Below are positions 27,914-36,297 of a stretch of DNA of 64,000 bases, one piece after another (the first letter of the stretch is position 1; each line of letters starts with the position of its first letter). Source of the stretch: Candidatus Scalindua sp. (GTDB lineage Bacteria; Planctomycetota; Brocadiia; Brocadiales; Scalinduaceae); the NCBI GenBank assembly GCA_031316155.1, contig JALDRB010000011.1, positions 1 through 64,000 of the forward strand. The letters are read 5' to 3'. A program made the position numbers and the translations under genes. A model generated the notes under the pieces. That model was not told where the DNA came from. It searched no databases and was given only the letters and a program-made list of their open reading frames with translations.

Positions 27914-27972
27914 TCTATAGGGTGACAATTTCCGTTTAAAAAAAGCAAGAAATTGTCCCTTATAGACTAAAG
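27908..27972. terminator. long hairpin overlapping the dapL stop
   Basis: CTTTAGTCTATAGGG...GACAATTTC (27908-27932) pairs with GAAATTGTCCC...TATAGACTAAAG (27949-27972) across a 16-nt A-rich loop, with one small internal mismatch. The dapL TAG (27911-27913) is inside the stem. No T-tract follows, so it may stabilise the mRNA 3' end rather than terminate. Confidence 0.55.
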
Positions 27973-28068
27973 TGATTACTCAAATCTGAGTTATATTTAT
28001 TAGCGTAGGGGAAACTTTCCCGCCAAACAATCCGTCAGGTAAAAAGGCTTCCTCTACGTTCTGCAAAT

Positions 28069-28245
28069 TATACTCATCTTATAATGGTTTTCGGACCTGC
28101 CTGTGCGTAAGGAAAGGAACCCACGCAGACAGGTAAAATCCGGGATAAAATTGAGCGAGTAAAGTCCTCGGCGCCTTTTGTCCGGGGATGCCTTCACCAG
28201 GATTTGGTTTTTAGAAATATCTAAAACCAAATCAGTTTTAGTATA
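28069..28245 (+). repeat. family A MITE-like repeat, copy 5
   Basis: Begins TATACTCATCTTATAATGG with the nested palindrome beside the left arm. The right arm contains an extra short inverted repeat (GGTTTTTAGAAATATCTAAAACC). It ends 5 bp before the trpS ATG, so the element supplies the trpS leader and leaves no room for a normal ribosome-binding site. Confidence 0.85.
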
Positions 28246-28250
28246 CAACG

Positions 28251-29240
28251 ATGAAAAAACGACTATTCAGCGGTATCCAGCCAAGCGGCGATGTTCACAT
28301 CGGGAATTATCTGGGTGCAATCAAGAATTGGATTGCCCTTTTGAACGACTATGACTGCATATTTTCCATAGTCGATTACCATGCGATAACGGTTGAGTAT
28401 GATCCCGGTCTGATGCAAAAGAGAATCCTGAATGCGGCAGCCGTAAATATCGGAGCAGGTTTAGATCCGGACCGCTGCATCTTATTCGTACAATCTCAAG
28501 TCCCCGAACATACCGAGTTGACATGGATCCTTAATAGCCTTACGCCAATGGGGCTTCTCGAAAGAATGACACAGTATAAAGATAAGGCAAAGCAGAATGA
28601 AAAAAATGTAAATGTCGGTCTATTTGATTACCCCGTACTTCAGACAGCTGATATTCTTCTTTACAAAGGATGTGCGGTACCGATTGGTGAGGACCAGCTG
28701 CAACACGTTGAACTTTCGCGTGAGATAGCCAGAAAATTTAACATGAGATACGGAGAGTTGTTCCCCGAACCGCAACATCTCCTTTCCGACGCGCCCAGAA
28801 TCATGGGACTGGATGGGAAGTCGAAGATGAGTAAGAGCATGGACAATTACATCTCCCTCATCGAGGATCCAGACACAATCTGGAAAAAACTGTCCAGGGC
28901 TACGACTGATGAAAACAGAAAGAGAAGAAATGATCCCGGTAATCCGGAAATCTGCAATCTTTTTACGTTACATAAATACTTTTCAAACGAAACTGAAATT
29001 GCTAAAGTCAATAAGGAGTGCAGAACCGCAGAGATAGGGTGTATTGAGTGTAAAAGGATCTTATCTGACAATATGGTCAAAGCTCTTGCACCGATCAGGG
29101 AAAAAAGCCTGGCCCTGATGAACAAACCCGATGATGTTCTGGACGTATTGAATACGGGCGCAAAAAAATGCAGAAAGATAGCGGAAGAGACCATGGAAGA
29201 GGTGCGATCTTTGATGGGATTGAGATTAGTAAAAGTATAA
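28251..29240 (+). CDS. trpS: tryptophanyl-tRNA synthetase
   Basis: Class I synthetase that charges tRNA-Trp. The 329-residue length is typical. The HIGH-equivalent is SGDVHIGNYLGAI (about 11-23), the active-site loop includes IGEDQLQHVELSREIA, and the KMSKS motif is DGKSKMSKSMDNYI (about 190). The ATG at 28251 is the only good N-terminus because the HIGH region starts at once, yet a family A repeat ends 5 bp upstream, so translation initiation may be leaderless-like or weak. Confidence 0.95.
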   Translation: MKKRLFSGIQPSGDVHIGNYLGAIKNWIALLNDYDCIFSIVDYHAITVEYDPGLMQKRILNAAAVNIGAGLDPDRCILFVQSQVPEHTELTWILNSLTPMGLLERMTQYKDKAKQNEKNVNVGLFDYPVLQTADILLYKGCAVPIGEDQLQHVELSREIARKFNMRYGELFPEPQHLLSDAPRIMGLDGKSKMSKSMDNYISLIEDPDTIWKKLSRATTDENRKRRNDPGNPEICNLFTLHKYFSNETEIAKVNKECRTAEIGCIECKRILSDNMVKALAPIREKSLALMNKPDDVLDVLNTGAKKCRKIAEETMEEVRSLMGLRLVKV

Positions 29241-29347
29241 TGTGATGGAGCAGATTATTTGAATTAGATTCATAATAATGTAAAGAAGACGTTGAAAGAT
29301 TCTGGATTTATAGAAAAGGATGGAAGATTGAAAAAATAAATTAACTT

Positions 29348-29400
29348 GGAAAAGTTGGCCAGGATGGCCTAATTTGATGCATAGGAATTTCAATTTTACC
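29348..29400 (+). repeat. family B element, partial copy B6
   Basis: The terminal hairpin GTTGGCC-AGGAT-GGCCTAAT with a perfect GGCC/GGCC inner stem is followed by TTGATGCATAGGAATTTCAA, which is the opening motif of other copies. So the 3' hairpin and the 5' motif are joined, as if from tandem units. It lies about 110 bp after trpS. Confidence 0.55.
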
Positions 29401-29447
29401 AAAATTGTCGGCGGGTAAGAAACTCGATCGGACGGGTAAGCACCAAA

Positions 29448-29604
29448 TAATAAAGTCCAAATAACAAACAAATCACAAAAATCAAATACAAAATGCCAAA
29501 CGGGCTGGTTTTGATCATTTCTGTCTGCCGATAGGCAGGCGAACATTGGAATTTGTAATTTGTTTGTTGTTTGTGATTTGAGATTTGTAATTTTTAACTC
29601 CTGT
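29448..29604. repeat. imperfect long inverted repeat, AT-rich
   Basis: A left arm containing AATAACAAACAAATCACAAA is complemented by a right arm containing TTTGTTTGTTGTTTGTGATT, with TGTCTGCCGATAGGCAGGCG at the centre. Similar simple-word inverted repeats are known from many environmental genomes. No coding potential seen. Confidence 0.5.
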
Positions 29605-29635
29605 TTGGTTCTGTCTCGTCCAGGTTACGCATAAT

Positions 29636-29676
29636 AAAGCCGCAAGGATTTTGCCGAAGGCCTAACTTGCGGCTTT
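29636..29676. terminator. hairpin, terminator-like
   Basis: AAAGCCGCAAG and CTTGCGGCTTT form an 11-bp stem. The loop contains GGATTTTGCCGAAGGCCTAA, which echoes the last part of family B elements. U-tracts are only three bases on either strand, so function is uncertain. Apart from this and the pseudogene below, 29677-30359 shows nothing recognisable. Confidence 0.4.
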
Positions 29677-30045
29677 CAGTTCACCACATGCGACTGCCTG
29701 TTACGTTTCAAAGATCTCTTCAGTATATCAAATAGTGTTCTCACTAAAGCCTCTCAGTAATCGACTTCGTTGCTGACGGATTATATCTTCCTGATTTTCA
29801 ATATATTCTGTTGAGGCTCCTTTAAAAACTAACACCACTATGAAATCCTGGTTTGTCAGACAACAGCTAACAAGAGAGAACAAGGAAGAGCACCTTAGCC
29901 AGAAACGTTTTCAATGCTTTGCAAAAACTGGGGATTTTTTGAGAATTTTATATAAGCGGCTGAAACCTTGTCTGTTATGACCGCAAATATTTATCTGCAG
30001 GAAGTTCCTTGTGGCAGAGTTGTTGATCAGTATCTATTTTGCTTT

Positions 30046-30229
30046 TCATCCCTTTTTTATTTCCTCTATAATAGTCTTAACATCCATGTTTTTTAGCCAT
30101 TGTTTCCTTTCCTCAGTATAGTCTTCTATTCCCGTTTCAAACTGCTGAAGAAACCGAGCCATTCCAACGGGTCCAAGAGCATTTTTCAATGCTTCTAAAC
30201 CTCCGTTTCTTTAAAATTGGAAATCCCAT
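30046..30229 (-). pseudogene. frameshifted small protein gene (ALGPVGMARFLQQFE family)
   Basis: The minus strand encodes GLEALKNALGPVGMARFLQQ and ends NMDVKTIIEEIKKG-stop, a recognisable small conserved protein type found with toxin-antitoxin-like loci. The matching N-terminus (ATG 30229, MGFPILKK) is in another frame; one extra C near 30205 separates the two, and the downstream frame has a TAA just upstream. The gene is therefore broken by a single-base insertion, or contains a sequencing error. No partner toxin is next to it. Confidence 0.55.
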
Positions 30230-30359
30230 TTTTTGAAATAAGTAAAATATAACAAGTAAACTTGATTAGATCAAATACGATGTTTACAAAATTTCTTCCT
30301 TTCCTTTGGAATTTCGTAAATACATATGATACCATTTGAATAAGAGTACATTATCTCAT

Positions 30360-30473
30360 TTGATGCAGAGGAATTTCAAAATCATGTTATATGTATGTTA
30401 GCACATCCGCCTGAACCTCTCCGGCTTCGTTATTCAGGCGGGGAGTCATTCGGGCAGGTGCGCATGATTTAAC
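30360..30473 (+). repeat. family B element, divergent copy B7
   Basis: TTGATGCAGAGGAATTTCAA opens the copy, followed by a GTATGTTAGCACAT segment like hairpin 1 of B3, and a strong stem CCGCCTGAA...TTCAGGCGG (30407-30440). The terminal hairpin is poorly conserved. It lies about 45 bp upstream of a glycosyltransferase gene on the same strand. Confidence 0.5.
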
Positions 30474-30516
30474 ACGATGTATTTCCCGGAGGGTAAAAAA
30501 ATATGGGGGTGAAAAT

Positions 30517-31776
30517 ATGGAAATAATGAAAAGATACGCAAGCGCCGTTCGTGATAATGTATATGAATGGACAAAAGATTTGAAAGATGTAGACATCCTG
30601 GTCGGCATACCATGTTATAATAATGAAGATACGATAGCTCATGTAGTCTCAACTGCAGCGGAAGGATTAAGGACATACTTTCCTGATAAAAAGAGCGCTC
30701 TCTTCATCTCTGATGGGGGATCTACCGATAATACACGGGAAAAGGCATACGCCGCTCCCATTCCGGAAGGATGCAACAGAAGAGTTACAATCTATCGCGG
30801 TACCCCGGGAAAAGGGACATCATTCAGGGCCGTATTTGAAGTTGCCATGCACTTAAAAGTTGATTGTTGTGTGGTAATTGATTCAGATTTGAGGAGCATT
30901 ACACCTGAATGGATTAAACTGCTTGCTGAACCGGTTCTCAACAAAAAAGCAGGGTTTGTAGCACCGTATTATGTGAGACATAAGAATGACGGCACCATAA
31001 CCAATAATATCATTTATCCAATGACAAGGGCTTTGTATGGCTTGAGAATACGGCAGCCGATTGGCGGAGACTTTGGTTTCAGCGGTGAAATAGCAGTTCT
31101 CTATACGAAAGAAGATGTATGGGATACAGATGTTGCCAAATTCGGCATAGATATATGGATGAGCACTACAGCCATAAATACCGGACTTAAGATAGTACAA
31201 GCTCAGCTTGGTACTAAAGTACATGACGCAAAAGACCCTGCTGAACACCTGGGGCCTATGTTCAGACAGGTTGTCAGCACTTTAATGTACCTTATGGGAA
31301 AATACGAAACAAAGTGGAGAACCGTAAAAGGCAGTACTCCGGTTGATCTGATAGGAAAGACAGAGAAAATAGCAAAGATAGAACCTGTATCGGTAAATTT
31401 TAATAAGCTCGAAGTTGAATTTCTAGAAGGTTTCTCTCACTTTGATCCTTTATATAAACAAATAATAGAACCGGAAAGTTACGAACAGCTTGCTAAAAAT
31501 ATCCGTAAATTAAAAAAAACAGGGAAAGTTATCTTTCCCTCTGACTTGTGGGCAAAGATATTATATGATTTTGCCTTTACCTATCAGACATGGAATCGAA
31601 ATAGGAAAAGACTTGTTGGAATCTTGGTGCCACTGTATTTCGGCAGGACGGCAGCATATTGCCATGAGGTTGCAGAATTAGACGCTGAACAGGCCGAAAA
31701 GGTGGTGGAAGACCAGGCGAAAGTATTTGAAGAGCTTAAACCGTATTTAATCAAGAAGTATGAGGTGTGGGAGTGA
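30517..31776 (+). CDS. GT-A glycosyltransferase, glucosylglycerate synthase-like
   Basis: A 419-residue soluble glycosyltransferase. The GT2/GT81-type fold shows in VGIPCYNNEDTIAHVV, the LFISDGGSTDNTRE nucleotide-binding loop, GTPGKGTSFRAVF and the metal-binding DSD in CCVVIDSDLRSITPEW. The GDFGFSGEI loop and the long helical C-terminus resemble glucosyl- or mannosylglycerate synthases, which make compatible solutes. GGAGGG lies upstream. A family A repeat starts 4 bp after the stop codon. The product (glucosylglycerate) is inferred from resemblance; the transferase class is secure. Confidence 0.8.
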   Translation: MEIMKRYASAVRDNVYEWTKDLKDVDILVGIPCYNNEDTIAHVVSTAAEGLRTYFPDKKSALFISDGGSTDNTREKAYAAPIPEGCNRRVTIYRGTPGKGTSFRAVFEVAMHLKVDCCVVIDSDLRSITPEWIKLLAEPVLNKKAGFVAPYYVRHKNDGTITNNIIYPMTRALYGLRIRQPIGGDFGFSGEIAVLYTKEDVWDTDVAKFGIDIWMSTTAINTGLKIVQAQLGTKVHDAKDPAEHLGPMFRQVVSTLMYLMGKYETKWRTVKGSTPVDLIGKTEKIAKIEPVSVNFNKLEVEFLEGFSHFDPLYKQIIEPESYEQLAKNIRKLKKTGKVIFPSDLWAKILYDFAFTYQTWNRNRKRLVGILVPLYFGRTAAYCHEVAELDAEQAEKVVEDQAKVFEELKPYLIKKYEVWE

Positions 31777-31779
31777 TGA

Positions 31780-32006
31780 TATACTAAAACCGATTTGGTT
31801 TTCGGTTTTACCCGTCCCCGCCAGAATGAGTATCGGGCTGGCGAACGGCTGACAGGCCGGGCGGGCTGGAAACCAAATCTTGGTTACTGGTATCCCCGGA
31901 CCAGACGCCGAGGACTTTACTCGCTCAATTTTATCCCGGATTTTACCTGTCTGCGTGCGTTCCTTACGCACAGGCAGGTCCGAAAAACCATTACGAGATG
32001 AGTATA
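31780..32006 (-). repeat. family A MITE-like repeat, copy 6 (reverse, longest)
   Basis: 227 bp from TATACTAAAACCGATTTGG to ACGAGATGAGTATA. Two different palindromic inserts are present: a GC-rich one near 31811-31870 and the usual CCTGTCTGCGTGCG...CGCACAGGCAGG near the other end. It begins 4 bp after the glycosyltransferase stop. The rest of the gap to 32174 shows nothing. Confidence 0.85.
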
Positions 32007-32173
32007 TCTTTATTGTATGAAAATTTCCCTGTTGCCGTTACATCATTTACCATGAAAAAATGGATGAGATTCGTGAGTAGTAAAAACCATAAAATCAGTT
32101 AAATGGAGATAAAAATTTGCTATACTCTGCATTCGAAAAAATGAACGATATTACCTGAACCGAAATTCTGAGA

Positions 32174-33187
32174 ATGGAAACTTTAGCGTGGATAGGCATA
32201 GCTTTATGCATCACTCAGTCAGCCATGTTTTCAGGACTTAATCTTGCCTTTTTCAGCGTTACAAGGTTAAGCCTGGAAGTTGAGGCTTTAACAGGGAACA
32301 ACAACGCTAAAAAAGTCCTTGCGCTGAGAAAAGATTCAAACTTTTTACTGACTACTGTCTTATGGGGAAATGTGGGAGTTAATGTTCTGCTGACACTCTT
32401 ATCAGACTCTCTTCTCACCGGAGTCTGGGCATTCTTTTTTTCTACTTTTGCCATCACAATCTTTGGTGAAATTATGCCACAGGCGTATTTTTCGCGAAAA
32501 GCCCTTAAAATGGCCTCGTTGCTATTACCCATTTTTAAGATATATCAAATAATTCTTTATCCTATTGTAAAACCTTCTGCGAAGCTTCTTGACCTCTGGC
32601 TTGGACAGGAGGGTATACAGTATTTCCGTGAAAGAGGACTCCGCGAAGTAATAAAAAAGCATGTAGAAGCCAGTGATGGAGATGTTGACCGGCTTGAAGG
32701 ACTGGGGGCGCTGAATTTTCTGGATATTGACGATCTTCTTGTCAGTCAGGAAGGGAGCCCTGTTGATCCCAGAAGTATCATTAAATTGCCTTTTACCGAA
32801 GGGCTACCTGTTTTACCGGAGTTTGAAAGAAGTCCCACAGACCCTTTTCTTCAGCAAATTCAGTCCTCCGGCAAAAAGTGGGTCATTATAACTGATGATT
32901 CTGGCGAACCTCATCTTGTCCTTGATTCAGACGGATTTCTCAGATCTGCCCTGTTTAACAGGAAGGCTGAATCTCCATACGCTTTCTGTCATCGCCCGAT
33001 TATTGTAAAAGAACCTCATATTGAATTGGGCAATGTAATATTGAAATTGCGTGTGAGGCCGGAGACTGCCGGAGACTATGTTATTGACCATGATGTTATC
33101 CTTGTCTGGTGTGATGAAAAACGTGTCATTACCGGAGCAGACATACTTGGACGGTTATTAAGAGGAATCGTAATTCACGCAAGATAG
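32174..33187 (+). CDS. CNNM/DUF21-type membrane transport protein
   Basis: A 337-residue inner-membrane protein. The N-terminal half is a DUF21/CNNM transmembrane domain: MFSGLNLAFFSVTRLSLEVE, the TTVLWGNVGVNVLLTLL helix, and FGEIMPQAYFSRKAL. These proteins are linked to magnesium or cobalt efflux and homeostasis. The C-terminal half has a degenerate CBS-like region (KKWVIITDDSGEPHLVLDSD) rather than a clear CBS pair. It is followed after 11 bp by the HAO-like gene, so the two may be co-transcribed. Confidence 0.8.
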   Translation: METLAWIGIALCITQSAMFSGLNLAFFSVTRLSLEVEALTGNNNAKKVLALRKDSNFLLTTVLWGNVGVNVLLTLLSDSLLTGVWAFFFSTFAITIFGEIMPQAYFSRKALKMASLLLPIFKIYQIILYPIVKPSAKLLDLWLGQEGIQYFRERGLREVIKKHVEASDGDVDRLEGLGALNFLDIDDLLVSQEGSPVDPRSIIKLPFTEGLPVLPEFERSPTDPFLQQIQSSGKKWVIITDDSGEPHLVLDSDGFLRSALFNRKAESPYAFCHRPIIVKEPHIELGNVILKLRVRPETAGDYVIDHDVILVWCDEKRVITGADILGRLLRGIVIHAR

Positions 33188-33198
33188 GAGATAAAAAA

Positions 33199-34707
33199 AT
33201 GAAGCAAACGTTTGTTACATTATTTTGTATGGGTACATTGTTTTTGTAGAGTATTAAAGTGGATGCGGAAGAGAAATCATTGTTTTCTGCAATACCTGAT
33301 GTAAGCGAGCAGACAAAAATATGCGTTTTGTGTCACAAGGAATCAACTCCGGGAATAGTGGAGGATTGGTTGGCAAGCAGACATTCAAAAATAACCCCGG
33401 ATCTGGCAATTAAGAAACCGGACCTGGAGAGAAGGGTTTCAAGTGATTCAATACCGGAAGCTTTAAGGTCTGTAGCAGTTGGCTGTTATGAATGTCATAG
33501 TCAGAACCCTTCTGCTCACAAGGACAATTTCGACCACTTCGGGTTTAAAATCAATGTGATTGTTTCACCAAATGACTGTAAGACCTGCCATTCTGTTGAG
33601 GTAGGCCAGTATTCTCTAAGTAAAAAAGCTTATGCATTAGACAACATTCAGAAAAATCCTCTTTATCATACTCTTGTTGAGACGCTTACAAGCACCAAAG
33701 AAATTGAAGGTAATGACATAATCGATCTTGGATCATCTGAAAACGCAAAACTCGAGGCATGCTATTCCTGTCACGGCAGTATGGTCACGGTAAACGGGAC
33801 AAAGAAGATTTCCACCGGCTCCGGAGATATTGATGTCCCTGACCTCATAAACTGGCCAAATCAGGGAGTAGGGAGGATTAATCCTGATGGAAGCCGTGGG
33901 GCATGCACCCCGTGCCATCCAAGACACAGCTTTTCGATAGAAATAGCCAGAAAGCCTTATACTTGCTCCCAATGCCATCTTGAACCGGATGTTCCCGGGT
34001 TTGAGGTTTATAAAGACAGTAAACATGGAAATATTTTCAGCTCAAAGCAACATGAATGGAACTGGGATAATGTTCCCTGGAGAGTGGGTAAAGATTTCAC
34101 AGCTCCTACCTGTACTGTATGTCACAATAGTCTGATAGTTACTGAAGATAACAAAGTCATCGAGCCAAGAACACACAATTTTGGATCGAGGGTATGGGTT
34201 AGATTGTTCGGGCTCCCTTACTCCCATCCACAACCAAAGAGCGGCAAGACCTATTTAATCAAGAACAAAGACGGTTTGCCGCTTCCTGCCGCTCTCGATG
34301 GTGAACTGAGCACCGAATATCTGATTGACAAAGATGAACAGATGCGGCGTCAGAATGTAATGAAAAAGGTATGTCAATGCTGTCACAATACAGATTTGAT
34401 AAATCAGCACTTTAAAAAAATGGACATAACCATTGCGGAAACAGACAAGATGGCTTTGTCCGCTACACAACTGCTTTTAACAGTCTGGAATGAGGGACTG
34501 GAGGACCGGTCAAATCCTTTTGATGAAATGATTGAGCGCAGATGGTTAAAACAATGGTTTTTCAACGCCAATTCAATAAGATTTGGATCTGCAATGGGAG
34601 GCTACGACCATATCGCTTTTAAGAACGGCTGGTTCCAGTTAATAGAGAATCTGCAGGAAATGCGTGAAATGATTGACGTGAAGAAAATGTTAAAAAAAAT
34701 GGAATAA
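33199..34707 (+). CDS. octaheme hydroxylamine oxidoreductase-like cytochrome c, TAG in signal peptide
   Basis: From ATG 33199 (AGGAG about 7 nt upstream) the frame reads a signal peptide MKQTFVTLFCMGTLFL, then TAG (33247-33249), then SIKVDAEEKS and an uninterrupted 480-residue mature part. Eight CxxCH sites are present: CVLCH, CYECH, CKTCH, CYSCH, CTPCH, CSQCH, CTVCH, CQCCH. The order, the ...YKDSKHG... segment and the C-terminal WFFNANSIRFGSAMGGYDH region match HAO-family octaheme proteins, which oxidise hydroxylamine or reduce nitrite in anammox cells. Tyr in GGYDH may be the haem cross-linking residue, but alignment is needed. The TAG would block export unless read through; it could be a mutation or a base-call error. 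Confidence 0.8.
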
Positions 34708-34708
34708 A

Positions 34709-35791
34709 CTACTCCTTAGCACCTGAGCTCTGGAGCAGTTTAACAATGTCGTTATGGCCTCTCTGGTTTGCCCAATAGAGAGGTGTTTCGCCATTCGAAT
34801 CTTTTACGTTAATATGGGCATTATACTTTAAAAGCAGCTTTACCAGTTTTTGCTGATCTTTTGTCACACTATCAACCGACCAGTGTAACGGTGTTTCTCC
34901 CTTATTATTTTGGTGGTTTATGACTGCACCCTTACTGAGGAGTAATTTTATTATGCCTATATTCCCTTGCTTGATTACAAAATATAAAGGTGTGTTACCT
35001 TTCTCATCCTCGATATTAATGTCCGCTCCCCGCCTCAGGAGTAATTTGATCATATCTTCATGTCCCTCATAAGCTGCTATATGCATCGGAGTCATGCCAC
35101 TATTATCCTGTTCATGAACATCGGCTCCCCTGGAAATAAGGAGTTTGACAATCCCCGCCATATTTTTCTGAGCAGACAAATGCAACATTGTTTGTCCATC
35201 CTTAAATTTGGTATTTATGTCTACTCCATTTGCAATAAACAATTTGATCAAACGTTTATGTTTATTATGAACGGCATGCAGGATTGGGACCTTGCCATGA
35301 TTATTTTCCAGATTGATATCGGCTCCCTTTTTCATGAGAAACCTGGCTATGGCTTTGTTACCCCCTTGGGCTGCCTGATGTAATGGAGTTTCACCGATTT
35401 TGTCCTTTACATTTACGTTGGCTCCTTTTTTTACGAGCATCTTAACCATGCCGTAGTAATTCCGTTCAACTGCCCAGTGTAAGGGTGTTTTTTCCTGCAT
35501 ATCTCTCGCATCTATATCTGCACCTTCAGAAATTAATAATTTTGCCGACTTAAGGATGTCCATGGGTCCTTCTGTAATATGATGTAAAGGCACTTCATTC
35601 TTTTTATTTTTCGCATTTACATCTGCACCATTTGCTACAAGAAATTTAATCAACGTTCCAGGGCCCTTTTGCGCAGCTTTGTGCAAAGCAGTATTACCTT
35701 GTTCATCCCGCTCATTGACATCGACTCCTTTGGCAATAAGTCTTTTCAACTGATCGATATTTCCTGTCTGCGCAATTTCAACAAACGACAT
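34709..35791 (-). CDS. ankyrin repeat protein
   Basis: About 360 residues when started at MSFVEIAQTGNIDQLKRLIA (ATG 35791-35789, AGGAG 5-9 nt upstream); the longer reading from 35881 lacks a ribosome-binding site. Almost the whole protein is about eleven 33-residue ankyrin repeats with the TPLHxAxxxG and VKLLLxxGADVN consensus. No signal peptide or catalytic domain. Ankyrin arrays bind proteins; the partner is unknown. It converges with the HAO-like gene, stop codons 1 bp apart. Confidence 0.92.
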   Translation of the reverse strand: MSFVEIAQTGNIDQLKRLIAKGVDVNERDEQGNTALHKAAQKGPGTLIKFLVANGADVNAKNKKNEVPLHHITEGPMDILKSAKLLISEGADIDARDMQEKTPLHWAVERNYYGMVKMLVKKGANVNVKDKIGETPLHQAAQGGNKAIARFLMKKGADINLENNHGKVPILHAVHNKHKRLIKLFIANGVDINTKFKDGQTMLHLSAQKNMAGIVKLLISRGADVHEQDNSGMTPMHIAAYEGHEDMIKLLLRRGADINIEDEKGNTPLYFVIKQGNIGIIKLLLSKGAVINHQNNKGETPLHWSVDSVTKDQQKLVKLLLKYNAHINVKDSNGETPLYWANQRGHNDIVKLLQSSGAKE

Positions 35792-35925
35792 GATATCTCC
35801 TATAAAAAAGTCCTCTATTTTCGAAATGCACCGGCACTTATTCTTTCGTGTACAAATTTTCCATTCAATCGCATAGTACATTGTTGTCTTTCAACTTTCA
35901 ATAAAAAATTAATTCTCTCGTGCAG

Positions 35926-36058
35926 TATACTCATCTTATAATGATTTTCGGATAAAATCCGAGATAAAATTGAGCGAGCAAAGTCCTCGGCGCCTGGGGG
36001 ATACCTTCACCAAGATTTGGTTTCCGGTAAAACCGAAAACCAAATCGGTTTTAGTATA
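35926..36058 (+). repeat. family A MITE-like repeat, copy 7
   Basis: Begins TATACTCATCTTATAATG and ends CAAATCGGTTTTAGTATA, without the nested palindrome. It lies in the divergent gap between the ankyrin gene and zwf. Nothing else is recognised in 35792-36297. Confidence 0.85.
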
Positions 36059-36297
36059 TAATGAAATCTTTCTCTAATCAAAGAGAAGACGTTTGTGGTA
36101 AAATACAAAATATTCGTTGAGATATTGCGATCTTTTGTTTTTAATACCCATATAAGATCATATGGCAGAGTCTTACCATCTTGCTTTTCAAAGTTACGGC
36201 CGTGTCCCTTACATTATGGTACCTTTATTATGATACAGAGATTCAAGGAGCAGCGATCCTCTCAGCCTGTAGCGGAGGAGCTTGTCGCTGAGATTTT

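Noticed and set aside
33247..33249. UAG recoded as an amino acid in this organism
   Set aside because: glgB, dapL and the ankyrin gene end in TAG at the expected place, so TAG is a normal stop here.
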